From Klebsiella grimontii (GTDB lineage Bacteria > Pseudomonadota > Gammaproteobacteria > Enterobacterales > Enterobacteriaceae): DNA of 64,000 bases. The position numbers were made by a program, and so were the translations under genes. Under the pieces are notes generated by a model that saw nothing but the letters and a program-made list of their open reading frames with translations, had not been told where the DNA came from and ran no database searches. Position 1 is the stretch's first letter, and every line of letters starts with the position of its first letter. Positions 50,483 through 59,589 of this stretch are shown piece after piece. The stretch covers positions 620,001 to 684,000 of the forward strand of contig NZ_FZTC01000015.1 in the NCBI RefSeq assembly GCF_900200035.1. Direction: 5' to 3'.

Positions 50483-51409
50483 TTAGTGCGCGTAAAGGCT
50501 GGCGCCGGGCCAGCGGCCTGACTCCACGAGCTGACGCATGACTTTCGCCAGTATCACCCGCGCGGCAAGGCCCGCTGGGGTCAGTTCATCATCGGAAAGG
50601 CTGACGAGAAAGTTTGGCCGACTGAGTATCGGATTCTCGACGCCGATCACTCTCAGGGACTCGCCGTCGAGATGGGAAATCGCCGCCCCCGGCTGCAGCG
50701 TGGCGCCCAGTCCGTCGCGGACGGCGCGCATCAGCAGGGCCAGACCGTCGATTTCAGCCACCACATCGACGCTCAGGGCGTGCTCCTGGCAGATCGCCTC
50801 CAGCCTGCCGCGCAGGCCATGCCCCAGGCTTGGCATTATCAGCGGGATAGCGGCCAGTTGGCCAGGCGAGATGCTCGCTTCGGGAAGGGGGGCCAGCACG
50901 TCATGGGTGCCAATCAGAAACAGACGCTCTTCGAGAATCGGCCTGGCGCTCCAGCGCGCAAGCTTCTCCTTCTGGAACACGATAGCTAAATCAAGCTGGC
51001 GGGTGTTGATCATGCGTTCCAGATTACCGGAGAGGCTCTCGACCAAATGCAGGCGGACGTCGGCATAGCTTTCGCGCATCGCGTGAATAAAAGGTACCCC
51101 CAGTACAGAGGCGGTGCTGGGGGCCATACCGACGCTGACGTGGCCGGAAAGGCGCGCCTCGCGCGCGGCGAGAACCGCATCGTCGGCGTGGCGCAGCGCC
51201 AGCTGCGCCTGGGAGTAGAAGGCGAGACCAGCGCTGGTCGGCATTACGCCGCGCGATGTCCGCTGCAGCAGACGGATGGCGAGTTCGTTCTCCAGGCGCG
51301 CCATCTGTTGGCTCAGCGCGGAGACGCCGATATTCAGGTCAAGCGCGGCGCGGCCCATACTGCCGGTTTCAATAATGCGCACATAATAGCGTAGCTGGCG
51401 AAGCTCCAT
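50483..51409 (-). CDS. tcuR: LysR-family regulator TcuR
   Basis: 308 residues. The N-terminal HTH (MELRQLRYYVRIIETGSMGRAALDLNIGVSALSQQMARLE) precedes the LysR effector domain. In Salmonella TcuR activates tcuABC in response to tricarballylate. Here it is upstream on the same strand, 97 bp before tcuA, not divergent as in many LysR pairs. Position between tcuA and fur matches Salmonella. Confidence 0.88.
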   Translation of the reverse strand: MELRQLRYYVRIIETGSMGRAALDLNIGVSALSQQMARLENELAIRLLQRTSRGVMPTSAGLAFYSQAQLALRHADDAVLAAREARLSGHVSVGMAPSTASVLGVPFIHAMRESYADVRLHLVESLSGNLERMINTRQLDLAIVFQKEKLARWSARPILEERLFLIGTHDVLAPLPEASISPGQLAAIPLIMPSLGHGLRGRLEAICQEHALSVDVVAEIDGLALLMRAVRDGLGATLQPGAAISHLDGESLRVIGVENPILSRPNFLVSLSDDELTPAGLAARVILAKVMRQLVESGRWPGASLYAH

Positions 51410-51488
51410 GTCGACTCTCCGTACACCTCAGGATGCACTGACAGTAAACGTATTGCAGCGCGAGAGAAAGAGGCGGCAAATTCCGGGC

Positions 51489-51518
51489 AAAAAAAAGCCA
51501 ACCTTCAGGTTGGCTTTT
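51489..51518 (-). terminator. Terminator of fur
   Basis: AAAAGCCAACC (51493-51503) pairs with GGTTGGCTTTT (51508-51518); on the minus strand eight T residues follow. Confidence 0.9.
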
Positions 51519-51538
51519 GGCGGTATACGATGCAGTGA

Positions 51539-51991
51539 TTATTTCTCTGCCGCGTCGTGGGCATGTTCATCTTCGCGGCAGTCGCCTTCCGCACAGTGTC
51601 CGTACAGGTACAGGCTGTGGTTGGTCAGACGAATACCGTGCCTTGCGGCAATTTCACGCTGGCGCGCTTCGATGGAATCATCGCTAAATTCGATCACTTT
51701 GCCGCAGTCGAGGCAAATCAGGTGATCGTGATGATGCTGCTGCGTCAGTTCAAAAACGGATTTACCGCCTTCAAAATTATGACGGGTGACGATACCGGCG
51801 TCGTCGAACTGGTTCAGTACGCGGTAGACGGTGGCCAGGCCAATCTCTTCACCCATATCAATCAGGCGTTTGTATAAGTCTTCCGCACTGACATGATGGT
51901 TATCCGGTCCTTGCAGCACTTCCAGGATTTTTAATCTCGGAAGCGTCACTTTCAGGCCAGCTTTCTTTAATGCGGTATTGTTGTCAGTCAT
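51539..51991 (-). CDS. fur: Ferric uptake regulator Fur
   Basis: 150 residues. The N-terminal winged helix (LKVTLPRLKILEVLQ, LATVYRVLNQFDDAG) is followed by the dimerisation/metal domain with HHHDH (86-90) and C93-x2-C96, the structural zinc pair. With Fe(II) it represses iron uptake genes. A conserved upstream leader reading-frame remnant overlaps its start. Terminator hairpin and neighbour fldA match E. coli. Confidence 0.98.
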   Translation of the reverse strand: MTDNNTALKKAGLKVTLPRLKILEVLQGPDNHHVSAEDLYKRLIDMGEEIGLATVYRVLNQFDDAGIVTRHNFEGGKSVFELTQQHHHDHLICLDCGKVIEFSDDSIEARQREIAARHGIRLTNHSLYLYGHCAEGDCREDEHAHDAAEK

Positions 51992-52028
51992 GCGGAATCT
52001 GTCCTGTTGCTAAACGATCTACTTCCAT
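51984..52028 (-). CDS. uof-like leader peptide overlapping fur
   Basis: A 14-codon frame from ATG at 52028 encodes MEVDRLATGQIPHD and stops at a TGA just inside fur. The tail closely matches the end of E. coli uof (28 codons, NEVNRLVTGQIPHD as I recall it), whose translation couples fur to RyhB control. The upstream part is out of frame here: an ATG at the equivalent 5' position gives only MRRITSGDSLYYFR and a stop. So the leader is shortened or has been split by a small indel. Confidence 0.5.
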   Translation of the reverse strand: MEVDRLATGQIPHD

Positions 52029-52251
52029 CAGCGGAAGTAATACAGAGAATCACCCGATGTAATGCGTCTCATTATAGAACTGCCATGGTGAAATGAAAAC
52101 TGCAAGCATCGGGCCTTGTATGCTGTCAAAAACGAGGCACTCGCTACAAAGTGCTTCACGCGACCCCGTTAAATCAGAGGACATTGTACAGATATGTGAT
52201 TAAAAGTTAAAAACTTGTAGCTATAACTTTGATTGCTTTTATCTATCAATT

Positions 52252-52275
52252 CGGCGAAATCTGATGATTTCGCCG
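52252..52275 (-). terminator. Hairpin after fldA
   Basis: CGGCGAAAT (52252-52260) pairs with ATTTCGCCG (52267-52275) seven bases past the fldA stop. The following T content is modest. Confidence 0.65.
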
Positions 52276-52282
52276 TTTAGAC

Positions 52283-52813
52283 TCAGGCATTCTTGATTTC
52301 TTCAAGGTGCAGCTCTTCAGAAATCTGTTTTACCCATTTTTCCACGCGTTCGTTAGTCAATTCTGGCTGACGGTCTTCGTCAATGGCCAGGCCAACAAAG
52401 TGATCGTCATCGGCCAGGCCTTTAGACGCTTCAAAATGGTAGCCCGCGGTCGGCCAGTGGCCAACGATAGTTGCGCCGCGCGGTTCGATGATGTCGCGGA
52501 TGGTACCCAGCGCATCGCAGAAGTATTCAGCATAGTCTTCCTGATCGCCACAGCCAAACAGCGCGACCAGTTTGCCGTTGAAATCGATCTCTTCCAGCGT
52601 CGGGAAGAAATCGTCCCAGTCGCACTGGGCTTCGCCGTAGTACCAGGTCGGAATGCCGAGCAGCAGGATATCGTGACCTTCCAGATCCTCTTTGCTGCTT
52701 TTGGCAATGTCGTGAACATCAGCAACATCTTTACCAAGCTGCTTTTGGATCATTTTTGCAATATTTTCGGTGTTGCCGGTGTCGCTGCCAAAAAAGATGC
52801 CGATGATTGCCAT
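52283..52813 (-). CDS. fldA: Flavodoxin 1
   Basis: 176 residues from ATG 52813, E. coli length. The FMN phosphate loop is GSDTGNTE (9-16), with the isoalloxazine-flanking segments [15 protein letters not shown] and [18 protein letters not shown]. It is the essential low-potential electron carrier for IspG/IspH, biotin synthase, methionine synthase activation and PFL activation. The frame extends 33 codons further without conservation. Confidence 0.97.
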   Translation of the reverse strand: MAIIGIFFGSDTGNTENIAKMIQKQLGKDVADVHDIAKSSKEDLEGHDILLLGIPTWYYGEAQCDWDDFFPTLEEIDFNGKLVALFGCGDQEDYAEYFCDALGTIRDIIEPRGATIVGHWPTAGYHFEASKGLADDDHFVGLAIDEDRQPELTNERVEKWVKQISEELHLEEIKNA

Positions 52814-52962
52814 GAGTAAAATAACCTCTTGAAACTTAATGATGTGGTAGTGGCGTAATGCCCGCAGATAGGGGCAATGATAGCAGAACAGAGAAGGGCG
52901 CGGAAACAGCAATCACGCCCAACTGCACACTCTGCTACATGAAAGCTTATTTTTTGCGGGTT

Positions 52963-53256
52963 TTAGGCTTTATCCTGGCCGCGCAGGGCCGCCAGCTGGC
53001 TCATCAGCATCTCTTCGATAAGATCGCTGCGGTTCATATTACGGGCTTCCGCCAGCTCATTAAGCGCATCGACCGCATCGGCATTCAGCTTTAGCTCCAC
53101 GCGCTTAAGACCGCGACTCTTATCGCGTTTAAGCTGATTGCGTTTGTTGATGCGCAGCTGTTCATCGCGCGAAAGCGGATTGGTTTTCGGTCTACCCGGC
53201 CGACGCTCGGTTGCGAACAAATCTAATGTCGTACGGTCCGTTTGTTCTTTTGCCAT
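52963..53256 (-). CDS. ybfE: LexA-regulated protein YbfE, ribbon-helix-helix-like
   Basis: 97 residues. The C-terminal half (LKRVELKLNADAVDALNELAEARNMNRSDLIEEMLMSQL) has the strand-helix-helix pattern of MetJ/CopG-type DNA-binding proteins; the N-terminal half is basic. E. coli YbfE is listed as SOS-regulated, but no LexA box is evident upstream here. The target is unknown. It lies between fldA and ybfF as in E. coli. Confidence 0.9.
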   Translation of the reverse strand: MAKEQTDRTTLDLFATERRPGRPKTNPLSRDEQLRINKRNQLKRDKSRGLKRVELKLNADAVDALNELAEARNMNRSDLIEEMLMSQLAALRGQDKA

Positions 53257-53389
53257 GATTCAGAGTGACTTCGGGGGAAACAAGCTATCGGGCATAGCCG
53301 ATGCAGACAGCGCGCCATAATACATCAGGCGACGGGCTGCGCCAACGACCGCGGGCATTAAGCCGCGCGGTCGGGCAGATTTTAGCCAG

Positions 53390-54163
53390 TCAGGCGGCGA
53401 TCGAGGTTAAATAACGGCGAATTGCGCGGATCACGGCCTCCGGTTTTTCGGCATGCACCCAGTGACCGGCGCCGGCGATAACGTGCGCGCGCGCCTGGGG
53501 AAACTGAGCCAATAGTGCATCACGGTATGCGTCGGTGACGTAGGGGGAGTTACCGCCGGGGATAAACAGCGCCGGATGCGGCCAGGCCGGGACGGCTTGC
53601 CAGCCGACGATATTATCGTACTGCTCCCACAGCACCGGTACGTTAAACCGCCACTGGCCGTCCACGAAAGACTTCAGCAGAAACTGAATCACGCCCTCTT
53701 CGTTAAGGTGCTGGCGCATGACTGCCGCCGCCTGTTGACGCGTTGCGGCGCCCGCGTCGGTGACGGCGTTGATGGCGGCGAAGATTTCATCATGACGGCG
53801 AACGTGATAATCCACCGGGGCGATATCAATGGCGACCAGGCCCGCGATGCGCTCCGGCGCCAGCGCGCTCAGCGCCATCACCGCCTTTCCGCCCATTGAG
53901 TGACCAATAAAGGTAGCTTTTTCAATCTGTGATTCATTGAGAGTATCAAGCAGATCCTGGGCCATCGCGGAATAGGTCATTTCCGGCGAGCGCGGCGAAA
54001 GACCGTGGTTTCGCATGTCGACCTGTAAAATATCGCGATCGTGAACCAGATCGCGGGCGAGGATCCCAAGGTTATCCAGGCTGCCAAAAAGGCCGTGGAC
54101 CAGGACGATAGGGGGATTATTGTGCGGATTCTGTGCAGATTGCGCTCGGCTATTTAATTTCAT
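53390..54163 (-). CDS. ybfF: Alpha/beta-hydrolase esterase YbfF
   Basis: 257 residues from ATG 54163 (MKLNSRAQSAQN). Catalytic serine S89 in GHSMGG, oxyanion region LVHGLFGSLDNLG, acid in DIAPVDYH region or FIPGGNSPY, histidine in GAGHWVHAEKP. E. coli YbfF is an esterase acting on acyl-CoA and short-chain esters in vitro; its physiological substrate is unknown. It is divergent from seqA. The longer frame to 54262 is not conserved. Confidence 0.94.
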   Translation of the reverse strand: MKLNSRAQSAQNPHNNPPIVLVHGLFGSLDNLGILARDLVHDRDILQVDMRNHGLSPRSPEMTYSAMAQDLLDTLNESQIEKATFIGHSMGGKAVMALSALAPERIAGLVAIDIAPVDYHVRRHDEIFAAINAVTDAGAATRQQAAAVMRQHLNEEGVIQFLLKSFVDGQWRFNVPVLWEQYDNIVGWQAVPAWPHPALFIPGGNSPYVTDAYRDALLAQFPQARAHVIAGAGHWVHAEKPEAVIRAIRRYLTSIAA

Positions 54164-54347
54164 GGCAAAGTTCTTTTTTTCGCTCCGTCGGGTTAGGGTA
54201 TTATGTTGGACATTCTGCCATCCGGCTGCAAGACCCGGAAGATTTCCGAGTTTTACCGCCATCCTGGTTTGACGCTATCCGCGGTTGGGATTTGACCCTA
54301 TAATCCCGACAACTTGTATTCAGAAAAAGATATCGCACTGGATTAAG

Positions 54348-54896
54348 ATGAAAACAATTGAAGTTGATGATGAACTCTATAGCTATATTGCCAGCCACAC
54401 CAAGCATATTGGCGAGAGCGCATCCGACATTTTACGGCGTATGTTGAAGTTTTCCGCCGTTTCCCAGCCTGTCGCACCGGTAGCGAAAGCCGCTCCGGCC
54501 CCTGCGCCAACGCCTGTCGCTGAAGTGAAGCCCGCTAATCCTCTGAAGGATAAAGTCCGCGCGATGCGTGAGCTGCTGTTATCTGATGAGTACGCTGATC
54601 AAAAGCGCGCGGTAAACCGTTTCATGCTGGTTCTGACTACCCTCTACTCCTTAGACAGCAAAGCGTTCGCGGAGGCGACCGAGTCCCTCCACGGCCGCAC
54701 TCGCGTTTATTTCGCTGAGGATGAGCGCACGCTGCAGAAAAACGGTAATCAGACGAAACCTAAGCAGGTTCCGGGCACGCCGTGGTGGGTCATTACAAAT
54801 ACCAATACCGGTCGCAAATGCAGCATGATCGAACATATCATGCAGTCTATGCAGTTCCCTGCGGAATTGATCGAAAAGGTTTGCGGTACGATCTAG
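54348..54896 (+). CDS. seqA: Replication initiation negative modulator SeqA
   Basis: 182 residues from ATG 54348 (MKTIEVDDELYSYIASHTKHIGES). The N-terminal oligomerisation domain, an Ala/Pro linker (about 40-60: PVAPVAKAAPAPAPTPVAE) and the C-terminal domain that binds hemimethylated GATC pairs (SLHGRTRVYFAEDE, TPWWVITNTNTGRK) are all visible. SeqA sequesters newly replicated oriC and the dnaA promoter. It lies 32 bp upstream of pgm and is likely co-transcribed. Confidence 0.98.
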   Translation: MKTIEVDDELYSYIASHTKHIGESASDILRRMLKFSAVSQPVAPVAKAAPAPAPTPVAEVKPANPLKDKVRAMRELLLSDEYADQKRAVNRFMLVLTTLYSLDSKAFAEATESLHGRTRVYFAEDERTLQKNGNQTKPKQVPGTPWWVITNTNTGRKCSMIEHIMQSMQFPAELIEKVCGTI

Positions 54897-54928
54897 TTAA
54901 TTAACTTTTGCACCAGAAGGATCAGGCA

Positions 54929-56569
54929 ATGGCAATCGATAAGCGCGCGGGTCAACCTGCGCAACAGAGTGATTTGATTAACGTCGCCCAGCTGACTGCC
55001 CAGTACTATGTGCTGAAGCCGGAAGTCGGCAACGCGGAACATGCGGTGAAGTTTGGCACCTCCGGTCACCGCGGCAGCGCGGCGCGCCACAACTTCAACG
55101 AGCAGCATATTCTGGCGATTGCTCAGGCAATTGCGGAAGACCGCGCGAAGAACGGGATCACCGGCCCATGCTACGTCGGGAAGGACACTCATGCACTCTC
55201 CGAACCGGCCTTCATTTCCGTACTGGAAGTGCTGGCGGCGAACGGCGTTGACGTCATCGTTCAGGAAAACAACGGTTTCACCCCGACGCCGGCGATTTCT
55301 AATGCGATTCTGGTGCATAACAAAAAGGGCGGTCCGCTGGCTGACGGTATTGTGATCACGCCGTCCCACAACCCGCCGGAAGACGGTGGTATCAAGTACA
55401 ATCCGCCAAACGGCGGCCCGGCTGATACCAACGTGACCAAGGTTGTCGAAAATCGCGCCAATGAACTGCTGGCTGCCGGTCTGCAGGGCGTCAAGCGTAT
55501 TTCTCTTGACGCGGCGCTGGCCTCCGGCCACGTTAAAGAACAGGATCTGGTGCAGCCGTTTATTGAAGGGCTGGCGGATATCGTCGATATGGCGGCGATC
55601 CAGAAAGCCGGATTGACCCTCGGCGTCGACCCGCTGGGCGGCTCCGGTATCGAATACTGGAAGCGTATCGCTGAGCATTACAACCTCAATCTGACCATCG
55701 TCAACGACCACGTCGATCAGACCTTCCGCTTTATGCATCTCGATAAAGACGGCGCAATCCGTATGGACTGTTCCTCCGAGTGCGCGATGGCGGGCCTGCT
55801 GGCGCTGCGCGACAAATTTGACCTGGCCTTCGCGAATGACCCGGATTACGACCGTCACGGTATCGTCACGCCGGCCGGGTTGATGAACCCGAACCACTAT
55901 CTGGCGGTGGCGATTAACTACCTGTTCCAGCATCGCCCGCAGTGGGGCAAAGATGTCGCTGTGGGTAAAACCCTGGTCTCCTCGGCGATGATTGACCGTG
56001 TGGTTAACGACCTCGGCCGTAAGCTGGTGGAAGTGCCGGTCGGCTTTAAGTGGTTTGTTGATGGTCTGTTTGACGGCAGCTTCGGCTTCGGCGGTGAAGA
56101 GAGCGCGGGGGCTTCGTTCCTGCGCTTTGACGGCACCCCGTGGTCTACCGACAAAGACGGCATCATCATGTGCCTGCTGGCGGCGGAAATCACCGCGGTC
56201 ACCGGGAAAAACCCGCAGCAGCACTACGACGAGCTGGCAGAGCGCTTTGGCGCGCCGAGCTACAACCGTCTGCAGGCCTCCGCGACTTCTGCCCAGAAAG
56301 CGGCGCTGTCTAAGCTCTCTCCGGAAATGGTCAGCGCCAGCACCCTGGCGGGCGACCCGATTACCGCGCGTCTGACCGCGGCGCCGGGTAACGGGGCGGC
56401 GATTGGCGGCCTGAAGGTGATGACCGACAACGGCTGGTTCGCCGCGCGTCCGTCAGGAACCGAAGACGCCTATAAAATCTACTGCGAAAGCTTCCTCGGC
56501 GCTGAACATCGTCAGCAGATTGAGAAAGAAGCGGTGGAGATTGTCAGCGAAGTGCTGAAAAATGCGTAA
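54929..56569 (+). CDS. pgm: Phosphoglucomutase
   Basis: 546 residues, E. coli length. Sugar-phosphate loop [10 protein letters not shown] (41-50), active-site serine S146 in [10 protein letters not shown], metal-binding DPDYDRHG, specificity loop [10 protein letters not shown] and phosphate-binding [12 protein letters not shown]. It interconverts glucose-1- and glucose-6-phosphate for glycogen, trehalose and UDP-glucose metabolism. Start ATG 54929 has AGAAGGA upstream. The long open frame on the other strand is a shadow. Confidence 0.98.
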   Translation: MAIDKRAGQPAQQSDLINVAQLTAQYYVLKPEVGNAEHAVKFGTSGHRGSAARHNFNEQHILAIAQAIAEDRAKNGITGPCYVGKDTHALSEPAFISVLEVLAANGVDVIVQENNGFTPTPAISNAILVHNKKGGPLADGIVITPSHNPPEDGGIKYNPPNGGPADTNVTKVVENRANELLAAGLQGVKRISLDAALASGHVKEQDLVQPFIEGLADIVDMAAIQKAGLTLGVDPLGGSGIEYWKRIAEHYNLNLTIVNDHVDQTFRFMHLDKDGAIRMDCSSECAMAGLLALRDKFDLAFANDPDYDRHGIVTPAGLMNPNHYLAVAINYLFQHRPQWGKDVAVGKTLVSSAMIDRVVNDLGRKLVEVPVGFKWFVDGLFDGSFGFGGEESAGASFLRFDGTPWSTDKDGIIMCLLAAEITAVTGKNPQQHYDELAERFGAPSYNRLQASATSAQKAALSKLSPEMVSASTLAGDPITARLTAAPGNGAAIGGLKVMTDNGWFAARPSGTEDAYKIYCESFLGAEHRQQIEKEAVEIVSEVLKNA

Positions 56570-56582
56570 TTGACATCATGAT

Positions 56583-56612
56583 AATCAGGCCCTTTTCAGG
56601 GCCTGATTTTTT
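56583..56612 (+). terminator. Terminator of seqA-pgm
   Basis: AATCAGGCCC (56583-56592) pairs with GGGCCTGATT (56599-56608), followed by T residues to 56612. The next gene starts only 14 nt later. Confidence 0.9.
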
Positions 56613-56625
56613 CGCAGGGATAGCG

Positions 56626-57045
56626 ATGAAACTGGAACGAAAAAACGTTTTTTGGTTCTGGGGTGGGATGGATCTGTTCTATCTCCTCCAGTTTATTGTC
56701 TGGAATGTCTACCATCAGCGAGTGCCTTTCTACAGCGATATCCTCGCTTATCTACAGCTTGTGCAAAGCTACGGTTCCGCGGCAGCCTGGCTATATCCGC
56801 TTAATGCCATATTGATTGTCACTATTCCCGTCTCGATGATTCTCTTCTGGCGACACAGTCGCTATGCGCTGTGGCTGGCGTATGCGCAGACGCCGTTGCG
56901 TCTGATCTTCATGCTACCTTCGCTTTCGCTGGTGTTCTGGATGCTGCGCGAGATGGAGTTTAAGGGGAGCGCGTTTTATATTGGGTTCCTGCTGGTTTCA
57001 GAGGCGGCAAAAGTCGTCACCCTTTGGCGATGTCGCAAAGTTTGA
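56626..57045 (+). CDS. Uncharacterised four-helix inner-membrane protein
   Basis: 139 residues from ATG 56626, with AGGGA upstream. Four hydrophobic helices are visible (about 10-27, 52-73, 80-105, 117-134), aromatic-rich and with a basic C-terminus (WRCRKV). I do not recognise the family. It starts 14 nt past the pgm terminator, so it may be fed by read-through or have a promoter within the hairpin region. It is not the gene found after pgm in E. coli K-12. The codon use is normal for the host, so it looks like a real gene. Confidence 0.7.
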   Translation: MKLERKNVFWFWGGMDLFYLLQFIVWNVYHQRVPFYSDILAYLQLVQSYGSAAAWLYPLNAILIVTIPVSMILFWRHSRYALWLAYAQTPLRLIFMLPSLSLVFWMLREMEFKGSAFYIGFLLVSEAAKVVTLWRCRKV

Positions 57046-57367
57046 CGTTACGTGTTATCAAGACGGCACAGCCTTGCCGGGCATTACGCTGACTGAATCG
57101 GGCATAAACGGGTATTATTGCTTTGACCGGGTTTGCCCGTTTTAGTGAATATGCTGCTAAAGCAAACGAACAATGACGGCTAATTCTGCGATTTTAATCA
57201 CAAATTTATCTCATTCAAAATGAAAGTTACTTGATATATATGATCAGCTTCAAACTAAAAAAAGCTAAAAACTTGTTTTGATTTTGTATGATTTATATCA
57301 CTTACTGATATGGACAATTTTGTTATATTTATGTCATTAAATCCTGAATGCTTTCTTGAGAACGTCT
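57046..57367. other. Interval between the membrane protein and the DeoR gene
   Basis: The left third is GC-normal with a weak ACGGG/CCCGT hairpin near 57108-57143. The right two thirds are AT-rich and must hold the promoter of the polyol operon. Apart from a candidate CRP site, nothing certain was seen. Confidence 0.5.
57287..57302. promoter_or_regulatory. Candidate CRP site for the polyol operon
   Basis: TATGATTTATATCACT matches the TGTGA-n6-TCACA pattern at most positions (ATGA-n6-TCAC), about 65 bp before the DeoR start. It would fit catabolite control of a carbon-source operon. Confidence 0.45.
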
Positions 57368-58165
57368 ATGTTACAAGTGAAACGTCATTCATTAATCTTG
57401 GAATATGTCGTAGAAAAAGGATGTGCCAGAGTTAATGAGCTCTCACAGATATTTGGCGTATCTCCAGAAACCATTCGCCGAGATTTAACCTCGCTGGCGA
57501 AAAATAAAAAAATAGTTCGCAGCTTTGGCGGTGCGATGATTTCAGAAAATAATGCATCATTTTTAGATGTGGATAATCCCACAAATAATGGGAATTTTGT
57601 CGATAAAGCTGAAGCATTTATTAAGCGAACAAAAGAGCAACCAGAGCGAAAAATGCGCATTGCCAAAAGCGCATTACAGTACATTCATGAGCATGAATGC
57701 ATTATTATGGATAATAGTAGTTCATGCTGGTTTTTAGCACGGCAGTTGCCCGATATCGAACTGACGGTAATTACCAATTCATTAAATATTATTCAGACAT
57801 TGGCCTGCCGAAAGAAAATAAGAATTGTCAGCGTGGGTGGCGAGTATTCTGAAAGACACGGCGATTTTCATGGGCCAGTAGCTGAATTTATTATTAATAA
57901 CTTTAAGGTCAATAAACTGTTCTTTTCTTGCCAGGGCCTTGATTCAGGCCTGGAAATCAAAGATAGCAATGAAGTCAACGTGCGTCTGAAACAAGAAATG
58001 CTGAAAGTGGCCGACCAAAAAATCCTGATGGTCGATAGCAGTAAGTTTGAGCGCTATTCATTATATAAAATATGCGACCTGGCAGATATTGATGTTCTTA
58101 TTACTAATAAGCTACCAAAAGATATCTATCGTCAGGAATGCCTTGAAATCGTAGAGACCAGTTAA
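57368..58165 (+). CDS. DeoR-family transcriptional regulator of the polyol operon
   Basis: 265 residues from ATG 57368; a TTG four codons upstream is less likely. The DeoR HTH spans about residues 3-57 (RVNELSQIFGVSPETIRRDLTSLAKNKKIVRSFGGA). The effector domain is the sugar-phosphate isomerase-like fold with IIMDNSSSCWFLARQL, VITNSLNIIQTL and VSVGGEYSERHGDFHGP. DeoR proteins usually repress the adjacent sugar operon and respond to a phosphorylated intermediate. Codon use is more AT-rich than in the upstream core genes. The exact ortholog is not recognised. Confidence 0.85.
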   Translation: MLQVKRHSLILEYVVEKGCARVNELSQIFGVSPETIRRDLTSLAKNKKIVRSFGGAMISENNASFLDVDNPTNNGNFVDKAEAFIKRTKEQPERKMRIAKSALQYIHEHECIIMDNSSSCWFLARQLPDIELTVITNSLNIIQTLACRKKIRIVSVGGEYSERHGDFHGPVAEFIINNFKVNKLFFSCQGLDSGLEIKDSNEVNVRLKQEMLKVADQKILMVDSSKFERYSLYKICDLADIDVLITNKLPKDIYRQECLEIVETS

Positions 58166-58281
58166 ACTCTCTACGTAATAATATATTTGCATCATCATCT
58201 CACGACTCTTGTGCCAGGTGGAGGATAATTGCGTCAGCAATACTATCCATCTTCATTACTTATCCGAAAATGAGGTTTACG

Positions 58282-59355
58282 ATGGAACAATTACCTGAAG
58301 ATATGAAAGCTGTTGTGTGCCATGGTCCCCAGGATTATCGCTTTGAAAAGATTACGCGCCCGGTAGCACAAGAAAAAGAAGTGGTTATAAAAGTTGATGG
58401 CTGTGGAATATGTGCTGGTGATTGCAAAGCCCAGGACGGCGCACCGATGTTTTGGGGCGATAATCCGTGGGTGAAAACGCCAGTGGTGCCAGGACATGAA
58501 TTCTATGGCCGGGTTGCTGAATTAGGCCCCGGCTCGGCAGAAAAATATAAATTAAAAATTGGCGACCGTATTCTGGCGGAGCAGATTGTACCTTGTCATG
58601 AATGTCGTTTCTGTAAAACCGGCAAATACTGGATGTGCGAAACCCATGATATTTACGGCTTCCAGAAAGATGTCGCCGATGGTGGTATGGCTGAATATAT
58701 GCGTTTCTCCGAACGCGCGATTATTCATAAAATTCCTGAATCATTGAGTGAAGAAGATGCTGCGCTGATCGAACCTATGGCCTGCGCAATCCACACGGTA
58801 CGCCGCGGAGATATCGAACTGGATGATGTGGTTGTTATCGCCGGCGCCGGGCCGCTGGGGCTGTGTATGGTGCAGGTCGCTCATCTGAAAACGCCGAAAA
58901 AGCTGGTGGTGATCGACACCATGGAAGACCGTCTGGCGCTGGCGAAAGAGTTTGGGGCGGATGTGGTTATCAATGCGGCCAAAGAAGACGCCATTGCCAT
59001 TGTTAAAGCCATGACTGAAGGCTACGGTTGCGACGTCTACATTGAAGCTACCGGCGCGCCGATTGGCGTTACTCAGGGACTGGAGATGATTCGTAAGCTA
59101 GGTCGTTTTGTCGAGTTCAGCGTGTTTGGTAAAGAAACCACCGCCGACTGGTCGATCATTGGCGACCGCAAAGAGCTGGATATTCGCGGTGCGCATCTTG
59201 GCCCGTACAGCTATGAAATCGCCATCGATCTCTTTGAGCGCGGCCTGCTGACTGCAAAAGGCGTCGTCACTCATTTCTATTCTATCGATGAGTGGAAAGC
59301 GGCGTTTGAAATGGCAAAATCGCTCGATTCTATCAAGGTCGTTATTAAGCCATAA
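58282..59355 (+). CDS. Zinc-dependent polyol dehydrogenase (erythritol/L-threitol dehydrogenase-like)
   Basis: 357 residues from ATG 58282, which has GAGG 6 nt ahead. Medium-chain dehydrogenase: catalytic zinc ligands C44 (GICAGD), H72-E73 (PGHEF) and E164 (IEPMAC); structural zinc C105, C108, C111, C119. The Rossmann motif is GAGPLG (188-193) and D212 after the second strand indicates NAD preference. The opening MKAVVCHGPQDYR and GRFVEFSVFG resemble, from memory, the mycobacterial erythritol/L-threitol dehydrogenase. The likely reaction is oxidation of a four- or five-carbon polyol to a ketose. Substrate is inferred, not proven. Confidence 0.8.
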   Translation: MEQLPEDMKAVVCHGPQDYRFEKITRPVAQEKEVVIKVDGCGICAGDCKAQDGAPMFWGDNPWVKTPVVPGHEFYGRVAELGPGSAEKYKLKIGDRILAEQIVPCHECRFCKTGKYWMCETHDIYGFQKDVADGGMAEYMRFSERAIIHKIPESLSEEDAALIEPMACAIHTVRRGDIELDDVVVIAGAGPLGLCMVQVAHLKTPKKLVVIDTMEDRLALAKEFGADVVINAAKEDAIAIVKAMTEGYGCDVYIEATGAPIGVTQGLEMIRKLGRFVEFSVFGKETTADWSIIGDRKELDIRGAHLGPYSYEIAIDLFERGLLTAKGVVTHFYSIDEWKAAFEMAKSLDSIKVVIKP

Positions 59356-59536
59356 AAACGTAATTCTTAAATAGCGCCATTTATTTTAATTATCATCCGC
59401 TTTGAAATGAATGGCGGCTAAATAAATACTGGATTTGTATCATGGTGATAACTGGGGTAAATATCGGTGGTCTGGTGAAGTCTACCGGTCATTAATTTAT
59501 TGCTCAGGCTATCAGGCAACATTCGTACCATGAAAA

Positions 59537-59565
59537 CGCTAAAGGATAATCTTTATCCTTTAGCG
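59537..59565 (+). other. Perfect 13-bp hairpin ahead of the binding-protein gene
   Basis: CGCTAAAGGATAA (59537-59549) and its exact complement (59553-59565) flank a TCT loop, 24 nt before the ATG of the periplasmic binding protein. No T-run follows, so it is not a simple terminator. The dehydrogenase-to-binding-protein gap is 234 bp, and the hairpin may be an mRNA processing or stabilising site, or an operator. Confidence 0.7.
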
Positions 59566-59589
59566 CATAACTCAAAAAGGAGATATTGA

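Noticed and set aside
51986-52050. GTG-initiated 21-codon frame ending at the fur ATG
   Set aside because: Different frame from the conserved uof tail, weak ribosome site and no conservation; coupling by TGA/ATG overlap alone is not enough.
53257-53389. LexA box expected upstream of ybfE
   Set aside because: No CTGT-n8-ACAG palindrome was found in this interval; SOS control of ybfE is not supported by sequence here.
54893-56224. 443-codon open frame on the minus strand across pgm
   Set aside because: Antisense shadow of pgm, with the usual Arg/Val/His/Gln composition and no ribosome site or family.
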